From assembly GCF_001307805.1 (NCBI RefSeq), contig NZ_CP013862.1, forward strand, positions 620,001 to 684,000: 64,000 nt of DNA. Reading direction: 5' to 3'. Both the position numbers and the translations under genes were made by a program. Shown here piece after piece: positions 18,289 through 27,272 of this stretch. Source of the stretch: Lentibacillus amyloliquefaciens. GTDB lineage: Bacteria > Bacillota > Bacilli > Bacillales > Amphibacillaceae. Under the pieces are notes generated by a model. It was not told the origin of the DNA. It ran no database searches and saw only the letters and a list, made by a program, of their open reading frames with translations. The first letter of the stretch is position 1, and each line of letters begins with the position of its first letter.

Positions 18289-18663
18289 ATGGCAACCAAC
18301 TGGAAAAAACGCTATAGTTTCCGTCTAACCGGTGACGACACAGCAATTTATGAATTCCTGGAACAATTACCCAGCAATAAACGCAGCGAGGCTATTCGTT
18401 ATTTGTTAGGGATTGCGGTTAAATATCTACATGTGGAACAAAGCCGGCAACATGAATGTCAACAAATTATACAGGCATTAAACGATATAAAAGCCGTACA
18501 AACCGAACAATATGAGCAATTGCGTCATCAGTTCAATGAAGGCATATCTCATACTGCAGAGAAGCGAAAGGAGAAAGAAGCAAAAGGCGATATGAGTGAG
18601 CAGGCTGTAACCGATACGGCTAATGCCTTTCTATCGTCATTTGGAATCAGTAGTGATGACTAA
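18289..18663 (+). CDS. parR: ParR-like ribbon-helix-helix adaptor
   Basis: A 124-residue protein with an N-terminal ribbon-helix-helix (KRYSFRLTGDD, then NKRSEAIRYLLGIAVKYL) and a charged helical tail, as in ParR proteins that link a centromere to ParM filaments. It starts three bases after the parM stop. The C-terminal LSSFGIS segment could be the filament-binding tail. The assignment rests on position and fold pattern. Confidence 0.68.
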   Translation: MATNWKKRYSFRLTGDDTAIYEFLEQLPSNKRSEAIRYLLGIAVKYLHVEQSRQHECQQIIQALNDIKAVQTEQYEQLRHQFNEGISHTAEKRKEKEAKGDMSEQAVTDTANAFLSSFGISSDD

Positions 18664-18693
18664 TCAAAAAAACAAAATATGTTTTATGGGTTG

Positions 18694-18727
18694 CTCTGTC
18701 TTGGTTCAGGACAGAGTATTTTAATTT
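18694..18727 (+). terminator. hairpin and T-rich tail inside the transfer operon
   Basis: CTCTGTC at 18694-18700 pairs with GACAGAG at 18710-18716 and is followed by TATTTTAATTTTT. It separates parMR from the conjugation genes and would reduce transcription into them unless it is read through. Confidence 0.55.
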
Positions 18728-18794
18728 TTAAAGGGGGGGATGTGGAAAAACCAAGCATTGCTCGTTTTAAAAACTATAGGAAGGGGGATGCAGC

Positions 18795-19016
18795 TTGATT
18801 CGTTTTTTTCTTGCACTGATATTGGGGATCTTTTTATTTCTCATTGTCGGAAGTCTTGTGCTGGAAGAATTTCCGGCAACACAGCCACTTTGGGAGGAAT
18901 TTAAAGAACAGGTTGTGCAGTTATACAACATGTCATTAGTCCGTTATGGTGCAGTCACAACCATTGTCATCATTATTGCCATTTTTGTCGTGTTTGGCTC
19001 AAACAGAAAACTGTAA
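18795..19016 (+). CDS. small membrane protein, 73 aa
   Basis: Two transmembrane segments (about 3-24 and 50-69) flank a short charged loop. TTG 18795 is the start, with AAGGGGG seven bases upstream. It opens the conjugation block and probably belongs to the transfer channel, but no family was recognised. Confidence 0.6.
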   Translation: MIRFFLALILGIFLFLIVGSLVLEEFPATQPLWEEFKEQVVQLYNMSLVRYGAVTTIVIIIAIFVVFGSNRKL

Positions 19017-19047
19017 CGTTTCTGTCAGGAAAGGAGAGGTTAGCTGA

Positions 19048-20076
19048 ATGAATAAAATTCAGAAGAAGAAAAAGAAGCAAACAGGCGAAAGCCAAAAAGT
19101 TGGCTGGTTTGAGCGGTTTAAAAAGTTCGTGAAAGCTCAGCCCAAGAAGGAAAAGCCGCGACGTCCGAAAACTTATACCGTAAGAAGGATCGGCGTTTTC
19201 ACGTTTTGGGCTCTTTTCGCGTTTATGTTGCTTGTTGTATTCATAACGGTTACATCGAGTCCTGAGTCAGCCGAAACCCGTAACGAAAAGCAAGCGGAAG
19301 TTAAACGAAACCCGGCAACAAAACCGGCAGCCATTCAATTTGCTAAAGAATTTACCCGTGATTATTTTAAATGGCAGCCAACGAATGATGGCTGGAATGA
19401 CCGAAGTAAGCGCCTAACCAACTATTTGGCTGAAGGGTTGGATGAACAGGCAGGTCTCGTAACGGAAAGTTTGGAATGGAATTCTGCCATTCAGGAGATT
19501 GCATATCAGAAAACCGATGAAATCACCGATAAGAAGTCCCACATTATCTTTAAGGTCAGTTCCAAAATGAAAAAAAATAAAGAAACAAAGGTGGTCACGA
19601 AGGACTTTGTAGTGCCGGTTGTTCATAACGGCAGTACTTACGGTGTGTATGAACTCCCATTTGTGACACATCTGAAAGACGGGACAGATGTCGAGGCAAA
19701 TCGTGATTTCAATCAAACAAATTTAGCGTCCATTAATGATAACGGAGAAGTTGAAAATATAGAAGCCTTTCTGGAAACCTTTTTCAATAGCTTTGTTCAG
19801 GATTCAGAGGACCAGTTAAGCTACATGCTGACGGATAAAACGCATCAGAGTGGATTAAACGGGGCTCTGAATTTCAAAGGCGTTAACAGTACGGAGGTCT
19901 ATGAAGGGAACAAGGCTGGTCAATACTTCGTCATCTCGGAAGTCATGTTTGAAGAACCAGTTACGAAAATGCAAATGAATTCGGTTTATAAGCTAGTGGT
20001 TGAGAAAAAGGATGATCATTATGTGGTATCCAGACTGAATGCTGAACAAAAAATCAAAGAAAAACTATCTGAATAA
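19048..20076 (+). CDS. tcpC: conjugal transfer protein TcpC (ConB/VirB8-like)
   Basis: A 342-residue bitopic membrane protein: a very basic N-terminus of about 45 residues, one transmembrane segment near 48-70, then two extracytoplasmic NTF2-like domains typical of TcpC of pCW3 and ConB of ICEBs1. These proteins are structural parts of the Gram-positive type IV channel. ATG 19048 has AAAGGAGAGG upstream. Order with TcpD-like, TcpE and VirB4 is the conserved one. Confidence 0.85.
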   Translation: MNKIQKKKKKQTGESQKVGWFERFKKFVKAQPKKEKPRRPKTYTVRRIGVFTFWALFAFMLLVVFITVTSSPESAETRNEKQAEVKRNPATKPAAIQFAKEFTRDYFKWQPTNDGWNDRSKRLTNYLAEGLDEQAGLVTESLEWNSAIQEIAYQKTDEITDKKSHIIFKVSSKMKKNKETKVVTKDFVVPVVHNGSTYGVYELPFVTHLKDGTDVEANRDFNQTNLASINDNGEVENIEAFLETFFNSFVQDSEDQLSYMLTDKTHQSGLNGALNFKGVNSTEVYEGNKAGQYFVISEVMFEEPVTKMQMNSVYKLVVEKKDDHYVVSRLNAEQKIKEKLSE

Positions 20077-20110
20077 ATAAACAGTCGATGTATGGAAAGG
20101 AGAGGAGTTC

Positions 20111-20335
20111 ATGTCATTAGAGTCATTCTTCAACTGGTTCACAGATGAACTGCAATATGTACTGTTTATTGTCGTTCTGGTATTGCTTCTCGTAGCTGTT
20201 GCAAAGCGGGCCTGGATATTTGCGGTCGGTGTGCTGATTGCCGGTGCATTTATTGGGATTTTTGTCCTGAATCCTGACTCGATTTTAGCTTTATCAGAGT
20301 GGTTCAGTGATAAATTAAACATTGGCGGTGATTAA
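20111..20335 (+). CDS. small TcpD-like conjugation membrane protein
   Basis: A 74-residue protein with two hydrophobic segments (about 15-33 and 36-54), located between tcpC and tcpE where TcpD/ConC lies in related systems. AAAGGAGAGG is upstream. The call rests on size, topology and position rather than on residues. Confidence 0.65.
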   Translation: MSLESFFNWFTDELQYVLFIVVLVLLLVAVAKRAWIFAVGVLIAGAFIGIFVLNPDSILALSEWFSDKLNIGGD

Positions 20336-20353
20336 ATGACCGGCAGTCAATGG

Positions 20354-20384
20354 GAGGGACAGTTACACAGCATGACTGTCCCTC
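20354..20384 (+). terminator. 10-bp hairpin between tcpD-like and tcpE
   Basis: GAGGGACAGT at 20354-20363 pairs perfectly with ACTGTCCCTC at 20375-20384. The tail TTAATT is a poor T tract, so it may be an attenuator or an mRNA processing/stability element. A 19-codon frame from ATG 20337 spans it. Confidence 0.45.
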
Positions 20385-20406
20385 TTAATTGGTGATCATC
20401 AACCAT

Positions 20407-20889
20407 ATGAAAGAAGTGATAAACGTGGAACCCGAACAGGATCAACGCATACCCTTATATGTATTAAATAATTTTTTAAAGTTCGATCGTAAGTTATATC
20501 AGTTTTTTGGTGTGAAATTGGGGAGACCGATTCCTTTTAAAGGCGTCCTTTATTTTCTGGTATTTGGCGTGATGGAAGTTATCTGGTATGTCACACCGGT
20601 GTTGGGCAAACTGATTCACTGGATTCCAACGGGTGTATTGATTGCTTTACCGATAATTCTTGCATGGCTGATAACAGACGTTGGCACAGAAAATCGCTCT
20701 CCGGTGGCTTTTTTTCGTTCGCTGTTCTTGTATCATATGCGCAGATGGCAGGGCGTTACTTTTAACCGAGGTAAAGCTATTCCCCGAGAAAGGCATCATG
20801 TTTTCCGTGGTTATTACACCCATGGCATCAAGAGAAATGAATTTAAACCAAGAAGCTATCGCTATAAAGGATTTGTAACATATAAATAG
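20407..20889 (+). CDS. tcpE: TcpE/ConD family conjugal transfer protein
   Basis: About 160 residues with a soluble N-terminus, two adjacent transmembrane segments in the middle and a basic C-terminus rich in Arg and Tyr, as in TcpE of pCW3 and ConD of ICEBs1. TcpE recruits partner proteins to the channel. The start is uncertain: ATG 20407 is given, GTG 20425 has a better spaced AGAAGTGAT, and TTG 20389 is possible. It lies 24 bases before the VirB4 gene. Confidence 0.78.
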   Translation: MKEVINVEPEQDQRIPLYVLNNFLKFDRKLYQFFGVKLGRPIPFKGVLYFLVFGVMEVIWYVTPVLGKLIHWIPTGVLIALPIILAWLITDVGTENRSPVAFFRSLFLYHMRRWQGVTFNRGKAIPRERHHVFRGYYTHGIKRNEFKPRSYRYKGFVTYK

Positions 20890-20913
20890 ATTCAAGCAGA
20901 AGGGAGTTAACAA

Positions 20914-23505
20914 ATGAGGACCAGTATTTTAGAATTTCCGATAAAACATGTTGAAGATAATCTTGTTTTTGCCGACGATCAAACGGTTTGGGCCTATTAT
21001 CGGATTGAGGGATTCGGATATGACTTTTTGGATTTCGATGATAAAATAAAACCATTCCAGCGTCAATTGGGATTTTTAGCCAATAATGGGCATGATTTAC
21101 ACTTTATCATTGATCCTACACCGATGAATATCAGCGGTATCATGAACCAGACGAAACAGGAAATGAACCGGTTGGAATACCCGTTAAAACAAAACGGTCT
21201 TCACTTTATGCAGCAAGTGGAGAGCCAATTGAACAGGCAACGTACCATTAACGAGTCCGGCGAATATGTTCATTATTTGGGTGTTCAACTGGATCCAGCC
21301 CAAAACAAAATACAATCCATGAACATGGGAAACTCAGCCATTTATCAGTTGAAAAACTTCCTGCAGGGATTAAGTTCTCCGGTTTATCATGCGGTTGGAT
21401 TAGCTCCTTATGATATTCCGGTTGAGGTTATTCGAGCGTATCAGCAACAGGCCGAAGGTTTGATTGTGAATATGATCAATGGGTTTTCGTCCATGGTGAA
21501 ACCTGCAACAGCATCTGAAATCATCTACCTGGCCGAAAAAGCATATTCCGTTTCCACTTCCAATCAGGATGTGCAGTACCGGGAAAATTTCGGGTCCGGT
21601 GATAAGGTGGAAGGGGTAGATGCCAGAAAGCAAACACATGAAGCCGTTCGTCCTAAGGAAAAAGCGTTTGTTGATTTGCAAAATGCCAATATTGAAGAGG
21701 TCGATCCGAAAACATTATTATCAAGTAAAATCATCAATAATGAAATAGAAGAACTATATACCCAGTACGTTATTTGCAGTAACATGGAGGATATAAGCAT
21801 GCATCCTGGTTTTGAGTGGTTGTATCATCTGCAGTCCCGAATGCCCTTTCCGGTCAGTGTTTCTATCCGCGCAAACTATCAATCTAACAGATCGGTACGC
21901 AAAAAACTCAGTAATGCCCGGTTGGAATTTAAAGATCAAAGGCAGGAAGCAGCAAAAGGTAATGAAAACGTGGATTTGAGTATCAATGAATCGGAAAGTG
22001 GTGCTGTCCAAATGGAAAATTACTTTAAACAGACTGGACAGCCCGCCTATAGTTGCTCGTTTGTTTTTAAAGTGAGTGCCAAAGATAAGAAAACGTTAAA
22101 TACCCGTGTGGAACAACTAACCGATGAATTATCCCGATTTGGGTTATCTGTTCTCCCGCCATACGGTGAGCAATTGAATCTGATGATGGAAACTATACCT
22201 GGTTCAAAAAGCTTTATGAACGATTATCAAATGCATGTGTCACCTAATATTTTAGCTGGCATGATGTTTGGGGCCACCACCAATATCGGTGACAATCGCG
22301 GATTTTATATCGGCTATACGAAACAGTTTCAAAAGCCGGTGTTTATTAAACCGGATCTTGCAGCTAAAGCTTATGAGAATCTAAATAATGTTTTTGATTC
22401 CATTTCAGTCCTTGTGGCCGGCATGACCGGTAAAGGAAAATCGTTTCTGATGAACCTGTTTGTTTACCTTGCTACTTTAACGGGTTCACAGGGATTGATT
22501 ATTGACCCGAAAGGTGATCGTAAAGAATGGTTGAACGGACTCCCTTATATTCCCGAAGAATCCATATCCGTCTGGGAGATGGGACGTGATGAACGGGATG
22601 CTGGTTCACTAGATCCATTTCGAACAAGCACGAACCTTGAAGAAGGAAAAGACATTTGCATGGATATCCTGTCCCATTTGGTGAATGTGGCTATTGATGA
22701 TGATGCGTATACGCTATTAAGTGAAGCGATTGAATCCGTATCAAAACAGGAAGATCCTTGTATAGGTGCTGTGATTACGCACTTGCAAAACCTTTATGAA
22801 CACAAAAAGGATAAAATGACATCCGTTCGTTATGCATCCGTCGAAAAATTAAAGAGTACGCTGGAAACGTTACGACGTAATCAATTGGCCAAATTGCTGT
22901 TTGGTGAAGTCGGCCAGGCGTATAAGGTATTAAAAACCGGCGTCCCGATTCAGGTGTTGATGGTTCAAAACTTAAATCTGCCGAGCAGTACAGCAAAGAG
23001 GTTACGACCGCAGCACAAAATTTCCGAGGCCATCATGATCTCGTTAACCGCATTCACTAAACAGTATATGTTTAATCAGGACCGTATGCGTCACAAGTTT
23101 ATTCTTCAGGATGAGGCCAGTGCGATTGAACGAAGCGCAATGGGATCTGAATTGATGGATTTTATTGTACGAATGGGGCGTTATTACAACACGACACTGA
23201 TCAAAGGCTCGCAAAATGCTTCTGACCATGGAAAAGAAGTCGCCAATATGGGTATGAAATTCAGTTTTGGCTTACGTAAGACTGAAGAAGCTCAAGAGAT
23301 GTTAAATTACTTTAACTTGCCGCAAACCGAAGAAAATATCGATACGTTAAAAAATCTCGGGCGTGGGGATGCGCTATTCCAGGATATATTTGGTCGTTCG
23401 GCTGTTATCCATGTCAATCCGGTATTTAAAGATCTGTTAGATGCCTTTGACTCCTCAACGTCGACCAAGGAAGAACGCGAGAGGGAGTTGAGGCAGACTT
23501 CCTAA
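20914..23505 (+). CDS. VirB4/TcpF/ConE-type conjugation ATPase
   Basis: An 863-residue hexameric ATPase that powers the type IV channel. The N-terminal half is the VirB4 scaffold. Walker A VAGMTGKGKS is near residue 503, DPKGDRKEW near 530, Walker B FILQDEASAIE near 730 and the GSQNASD segment near 768. Its length fits the family. ATG 20914 has AAGGGAG upstream. Flanked by tcpE and a lipoprotein gene, in the same order as ICEBs1 and pCW3 relatives. Confidence 0.92.
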   Translation: MRTSILEFPIKHVEDNLVFADDQTVWAYYRIEGFGYDFLDFDDKIKPFQRQLGFLANNGHDLHFIIDPTPMNISGIMNQTKQEMNRLEYPLKQNGLHFMQQVESQLNRQRTINESGEYVHYLGVQLDPAQNKIQSMNMGNSAIYQLKNFLQGLSSPVYHAVGLAPYDIPVEVIRAYQQQAEGLIVNMINGFSSMVKPATASEIIYLAEKAYSVSTSNQDVQYRENFGSGDKVEGVDARKQTHEAVRPKEKAFVDLQNANIEEVDPKTLLSSKIINNEIEELYTQYVICSNMEDISMHPGFEWLYHLQSRMPFPVSVSIRANYQSNRSVRKKLSNARLEFKDQRQEAAKGNENVDLSINESESGAVQMENYFKQTGQPAYSCSFVFKVSAKDKKTLNTRVEQLTDELSRFGLSVLPPYGEQLNLMMETIPGSKSFMNDYQMHVSPNILAGMMFGATTNIGDNRGFYIGYTKQFQKPVFIKPDLAAKAYENLNNVFDSISVLVAGMTGKGKSFLMNLFVYLATLTGSQGLIIDPKGDRKEWLNGLPYIPEESISVWEMGRDERDAGSLDPFRTSTNLEEGKDICMDILSHLVNVAIDDDAYTLLSEAIESVSKQEDPCIGAVITHLQNLYEHKKDKMTSVRYASVEKLKSTLETLRRNQLAKLLFGEVGQAYKVLKTGVPIQVLMVQNLNLPSSTAKRLRPQHKISEAIMISLTAFTKQYMFNQDRMRHKFILQDEASAIERSAMGSELMDFIVRMGRYYNTTLIKGSQNASDHGKEVANMGMKFSFGLRKTEEAQEMLNYFNLPQTEENIDTLKNLGRGDALFQDIFGRSAVIHVNPVFKDLLDAFDSSTSTKEERERELRQTS

Positions 23506-23526
23506 ACTGACGAAGGGGTGAGTAGA

Positions 23527-24120
23527 TTGAACAGGAAATTGATGGGGTCGTTTTTAATGGTTGTTAGCTTACTATTGATGGTAGGTTGTTCTTCCAACAG
23601 TGATGCGAGTCCGGAAGAGAAAGAAAATGCTGATGTATTTAATGAAACCGACAAAATTGTACAGGAATTTTATCAAGCGGGCTTTGAGTTAAATATTCCA
23701 AAAGTCTATTCAATGCTTTCGCCGGAAGGACAGGATAAGCTTGAAAACGAAACATATGTAACGGGGATTGTGAAAGACGATGGCAGCAAGCTTCATGCAC
23801 AGGATATGATTCAAGAGGAGGATTATCAAAATTACAAAGATAAGTATTCCGATCAATTCAAGGACTTTGACGAATTGAATGAAGGCTACGAAATTCGTCG
23901 GTACGATTCTGTTTATAACGAGGATTCTAAAGAGGTTATTTATTATGTTAAACCTTGGAGGGGTTCCAAGTTTGAAGATGGAGATTCCAATTTCATTAGT
24001 ATAAAGCAAAATGAAGATGGAGAATGGGAAATACAAGAGTTTATAGACAGTATACCTGAAGCTGTAAACGACAAGGATTCAGGGACGGTTATCCATCCTT
24101 ATAAAGAAACTGAAGAATAG
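23527..24120 (+). CDS. lipoprotein of the conjugation operon
   Basis: A signal peptide with lipobox LMVGC ends near residue 20 (from TTG 23527), so the mature protein starts with Cys and is membrane-anchored outside. The remaining domain of about 175 residues is acidic and may adopt a cystatin/NTF2-like fold. The track-like alternative GTG 23518 overlaps the ribosome binding site GAAGGGG. No named family was recognised. It lies between VirB4 and VirB6-like genes, so a role at the outer face of the channel is likely. Confidence 0.75.
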   Translation: MNRKLMGSFLMVVSLLLMVGCSSNSDASPEEKENADVFNETDKIVQEFYQAGFELNIPKVYSMLSPEGQDKLENETYVTGIVKDDGSKLHAQDMIQEEDYQNYKDKYSDQFKDFDELNEGYEIRRYDSVYNEDSKEVIYYVKPWRGSKFEDGDSNFISIKQNEDGEWEIQEFIDSIPEAVNDKDSGTVIHPYKETEE

Positions 24121-24178
24121 AAGGCTGAGAGTACGGATGATTGTAGAAAACCGAATAAGAAAGGAGGCCAACAGCTGA

Positions 24179-24209
24179 AATAATCCCTTTTTTTAAGGGG
24201 TTATTTTTT
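24179..24209 (+). terminator. intrinsic terminator inside the transfer operon
   Basis: AATAATCCC pairs with GGGGTTATT across a T-rich loop and is followed by TTTTTT. It lies between the lipoprotein gene and the VirB6-like gene. A strong ribosome binding site AAAGGAGG sits just before the hairpin at 24159-24166 and the start codon ATG 24220 just behind it, with no other ribosome binding site next to the ATG. Confidence 0.7.
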
Positions 24210-24219
24210 ATGCTTAAAA

Positions 24220-26523
24220 ATGAGGAAATTAACCTTGAAGCGGATAACAAAAATTGCTTTGATAATGGTTCTGTTAAGTATTGGAGGTGGATTTACCCAG
24301 CCCATTCATGCTGATGATGAGCAAACAATTAAGGGAGGGGAGGAACAGTTAGGTGATTTCAAAGAAGGTGGTGAGTCACATTATCACTTGGATGCTGTCC
24401 CTGAGGATTTAAATGAAAATAAAAATTTTATAGATAATATAAAAGGCAATCTTTGGTTTCTAAACTCGGATGAGATCACTCAAAAAATGAATGAAATGTT
24501 CAATTATATTGCAAATATAGCATTTGATATGAACATTCTTATGACCAAATTTATGTTGTTTTCCCTGGATTTCGCTTACAACTTTAATTTTATCAACACC
24601 ATTATTGAAAAATTAAATGAAATCATGGGGGAAATTACAGGGATAACCGGAAACGGTAATATTTCTAATTCCGGTCTGTTTGGGAACCTTGCCATATTTA
24701 CAGCTGTATTTGCAGTGATTTATGCAGCGTTCCTTATGATCTGGAAACGGTCCATGGTTGCGTCAATAGGGACAATTTTTCAAACCATTTTGGCATTAAC
24801 AATCGCCATTTTATTGTTCACGAATTATTCAGCCTTTCTGTCCGGGTTAAATCAGGTTACAACACAAGCAAGTTCGCTAATATTAGCGGGGAATTCACAA
24901 GAAAGAGATGCTGGTGGCGGTTCACAGCCCATTGCAACAAATACGCCGACTAATTTAGATGAACAGAGCTTAAAAAATGGTATGAAGGACAATATTTGGG
25001 CTTTGTTTGTAGATCGCCCGTATCTGTATATGATGTATGGCGAGACGAATCTTGATAACTTAGCTCGAAGTGAAGAAGAAGCGGTTAACAGGGTGAATAA
25101 CATTTTAAAACAACAGCCAAATTCAGAAGAACGCTATACAGCAATATCCAATGAATTAACAAATTATGATAATGATTATTTGCTCTATGATAATATCAGC
25201 ACACGTTTATCTTTTACACCGATGTACTTGATGATTAACGGAGTTGTGTCCATTCCAATTTATTTTTTGGCACTGGCGTTATTAATTTTTCAGTTCTGGT
25301 TTATGCTGATAGCGATTTTTGCACCATTTGCACTTTTATTTGGCGCTATACCAGGACAGTTTAATGTTGTTAAGCGATACTTTATTGAGCTGGGATTGCC
25401 TTTGGTCCTTAAAGTGGTTGTTTCGTTTACAGCCTTAGTCATTTTTGCCATGTCTGATTTATTATATGAAGCTGATTTTATTGCTTCGGATAACGGTAAT
25501 CCGTTTGTTGCTTATATAGCAGCTGCGTTAATACACTTTGTGTTGTTTATGCTTATTTTCCTACTGCGTAAACGCATCAAAAACATTTTTTCCGCCGGTT
25601 CGCAAAGTGTGCAGGAATTGCGAGAAGGCATGGGCGATCTTACGAATCCGTTGAAAAAAGGCATACAAGGGGCCAGTACCGGCACCGGGGCAGCGATTGG
25701 CGCAGCCGCAACAGGAGGTACTGGGGCGATTGCCGGCGCGACTGTTGGAAGTTCGATTGGAAAGGCGGCTACAGGAGATGGCAGTGCAGGTGATGTCGCC
25801 AAGAGCGGTATGCAAGCGCATCGTTCACAACAAATGGCTTCACTGAAAAAGACATCATCTGCAAATATATCTGAAGATCAACAGATCAATCATTTATCAG
25901 ATGAGGGGGCTCAAAACATTGGTTCCTTCGTAGAAGATAAAAATATTGATACACATGGTCCAGAAGATATCATGAATACTTTCGATCGAAACCAAGTCGA
26001 ACATGCGTCCTTGGATGATTTGGACGCAGCTCATGATCAAATAAAGCAACAAGCGGAACATGACGGTGAATTAAAAGGAGATTATGCAACATTTTTAGCT
26101 AACCGTGTTAAACAGAAACAGGAAGATAGGGAGTTGAATCGTCAATATCAAAGCCTCACGCATTTACAGAAATCTGACCAACCAAAAGCTGAATCAACGT
26201 CTCAAAAGGAAGGGGTTGGTCATGCGTCTCCTAAAGCTAATAAACCGGCAGACAAACCAGTTGGTAAAGATGCCGAAACACGTAAACCAGCTATGTCATC
26301 GGAACCAATCAATCCCAGTCAAAATAACAAACAAAATGAGGATCGGTATAAGACAAGTGCGCCGATGGAAGACACATCAGATATGTATGTGAGTGATAGA
26401 CACGTTAATGATTCAACTAAACCAGAAAGTGATATAGCAAAAGTTGATGATGAGAAACCTGATTTAGCTTCTTTAGAAGCATCGATGCCACCTGAGCAGG
26501 ATAAATCAAATGAAAATGGCTAG
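24220..26523 (+). CDS. VirB6/TrbL-like polytopic channel protein (ConG-like)
   Basis: A 767-residue protein with a signal peptide (about 1-31, ending before Asp-Asp-Glu), six or so transmembrane segments between 100 and 455, then a long hydrophilic tail. The tail starts with a Gly/Ala-rich stretch near 485-530 and goes on with Gln/Lys/Glu-rich low complexity. This layout is that of ConG of ICEBs1 and VirB6-type channel proteins. The nearest Shine-Dalgarno lies on the other side of a terminator hairpin, which is odd for such an abundant component. Confidence 0.8.
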   Translation: MRKLTLKRITKIALIMVLLSIGGGFTQPIHADDEQTIKGGEEQLGDFKEGGESHYHLDAVPEDLNENKNFIDNIKGNLWFLNSDEITQKMNEMFNYIANIAFDMNILMTKFMLFSLDFAYNFNFINTIIEKLNEIMGEITGITGNGNISNSGLFGNLAIFTAVFAVIYAAFLMIWKRSMVASIGTIFQTILALTIAILLFTNYSAFLSGLNQVTTQASSLILAGNSQERDAGGGSQPIATNTPTNLDEQSLKNGMKDNIWALFVDRPYLYMMYGETNLDNLARSEEEAVNRVNNILKQQPNSEERYTAISNELTNYDNDYLLYDNISTRLSFTPMYLMINGVVSIPIYFLALALLIFQFWFMLIAIFAPFALLFGAIPGQFNVVKRYFIELGLPLVLKVVVSFTALVIFAMSDLLYEADFIASDNGNPFVAYIAAALIHFVLFMLIFLLRKRIKNIFSAGSQSVQELREGMGDLTNPLKKGIQGASTGTGAAIGAAATGGTGAIAGATVGSSIGKAATGDGSAGDVAKSGMQAHRSQQMASLKKTSSANISEDQQINHLSDEGAQNIGSFVEDKNIDTHGPEDIMNTFDRNQVEHASLDDLDAAHDQIKQQAEHDGELKGDYATFLANRVKQKQEDRELNRQYQSLTHLQKSDQPKAESTSQKEGVGHASPKANKPADKPVGKDAETRKPAMSSEPINPSQNNKQNEDRYKTSAPMEDTSDMYVSDRHVNDSTKPESDIAKVDDEKPDLASLEASMPPEQDKSNENG

Positions 26524-26568
26524 TCGAGGTGAAGATAATCCACTTTTTATGAAATGGGGTGAAGTTGT

Positions 26569-27255
26569 GTGAGTCCTAAAATCAAAAATAAGATTATTTA
26601 CAGCGTGATGGCGATCGTCATTGCGCTGTTTATTTTTGCTATTTTTGTCGGCAATCATGCAAAACAACAGGAGGCAGAGGGGAAATCAGAGGCTTATCAA
26701 CCAGAGCAAGATGAGCAATCACAGGCGGTACGGCAATACAGCGCTGAGGCGGAACAAACACACGAAAATAAAGAGGCAAACAATGAACCAATTTCGGAAC
26801 AACATAGGAAGTTAGACATTGAAATTCCTAAAGCAGAGATGCTGGAGAAATCGGAAGGTAAATATGATGATTACTTTTCGAGGGAAGAGATTGAAAAATC
26901 CCGTGAAACAGCCAGGCTTTTCACAAAAAACTTTTACGAACTTAACGGTGAAGAATTAATGTCACATGTGAAGAATGCTGAACCTTATATGACGGCTAAC
27001 ATGTATCAGACTTTAATCGAACAAACACCGAGGCCAACAGCTGCCGTCTATAACAAAGAAGTGGAATCACTTGATGTTTATGAACCCTATGACCTAAGTA
27101 AAGAACAGTTGATATGGAAGGTTCACGTGAAAGGGAATGTTTATGACAAGAAAGGCAATAAAACAGCAGATGAACGTAAGGACTTTACCATCAAAACAAC
27201 GAAAGTCGAGGGAACATTCAAAGTGGAAAATTACATGTTGAATGTTCCTTTTTAG
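26569..27255 (+). CDS. VirB8/TcpC-like bitopic transfer protein
   Basis: 228 residues: a short cytoplasmic N-terminus, one transmembrane helix near 10-29, a Gln/Glu-rich linker, and a C-terminal domain (about 105-228) with alternating strands that resembles the NTF2-like VirB8 fold. Start GTG 26569 has GGGGTGAAG upstream. It lies between the VirB6-like protein and the wall hydrolase, where small accessory channel proteins are found (YddH region of ICEBs1). The family call is tentative. Confidence 0.6.
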   Translation: MSPKIKNKIIYSVMAIVIALFIFAIFVGNHAKQQEAEGKSEAYQPEQDEQSQAVRQYSAEAEQTHENKEANNEPISEQHRKLDIEIPKAEMLEKSEGKYDDYFSREEIEKSRETARLFTKNFYELNGEELMSHVKNAEPYMTANMYQTLIEQTPRPTAAVYNKEVESLDVYEPYDLSKEQLIWKVHVKGNVYDKKGNKTADERKDFTIKTTKVEGTFKVENYMLNVPF

Positions 27256-27272
27256 TTGAGGATTAAAAGCCT

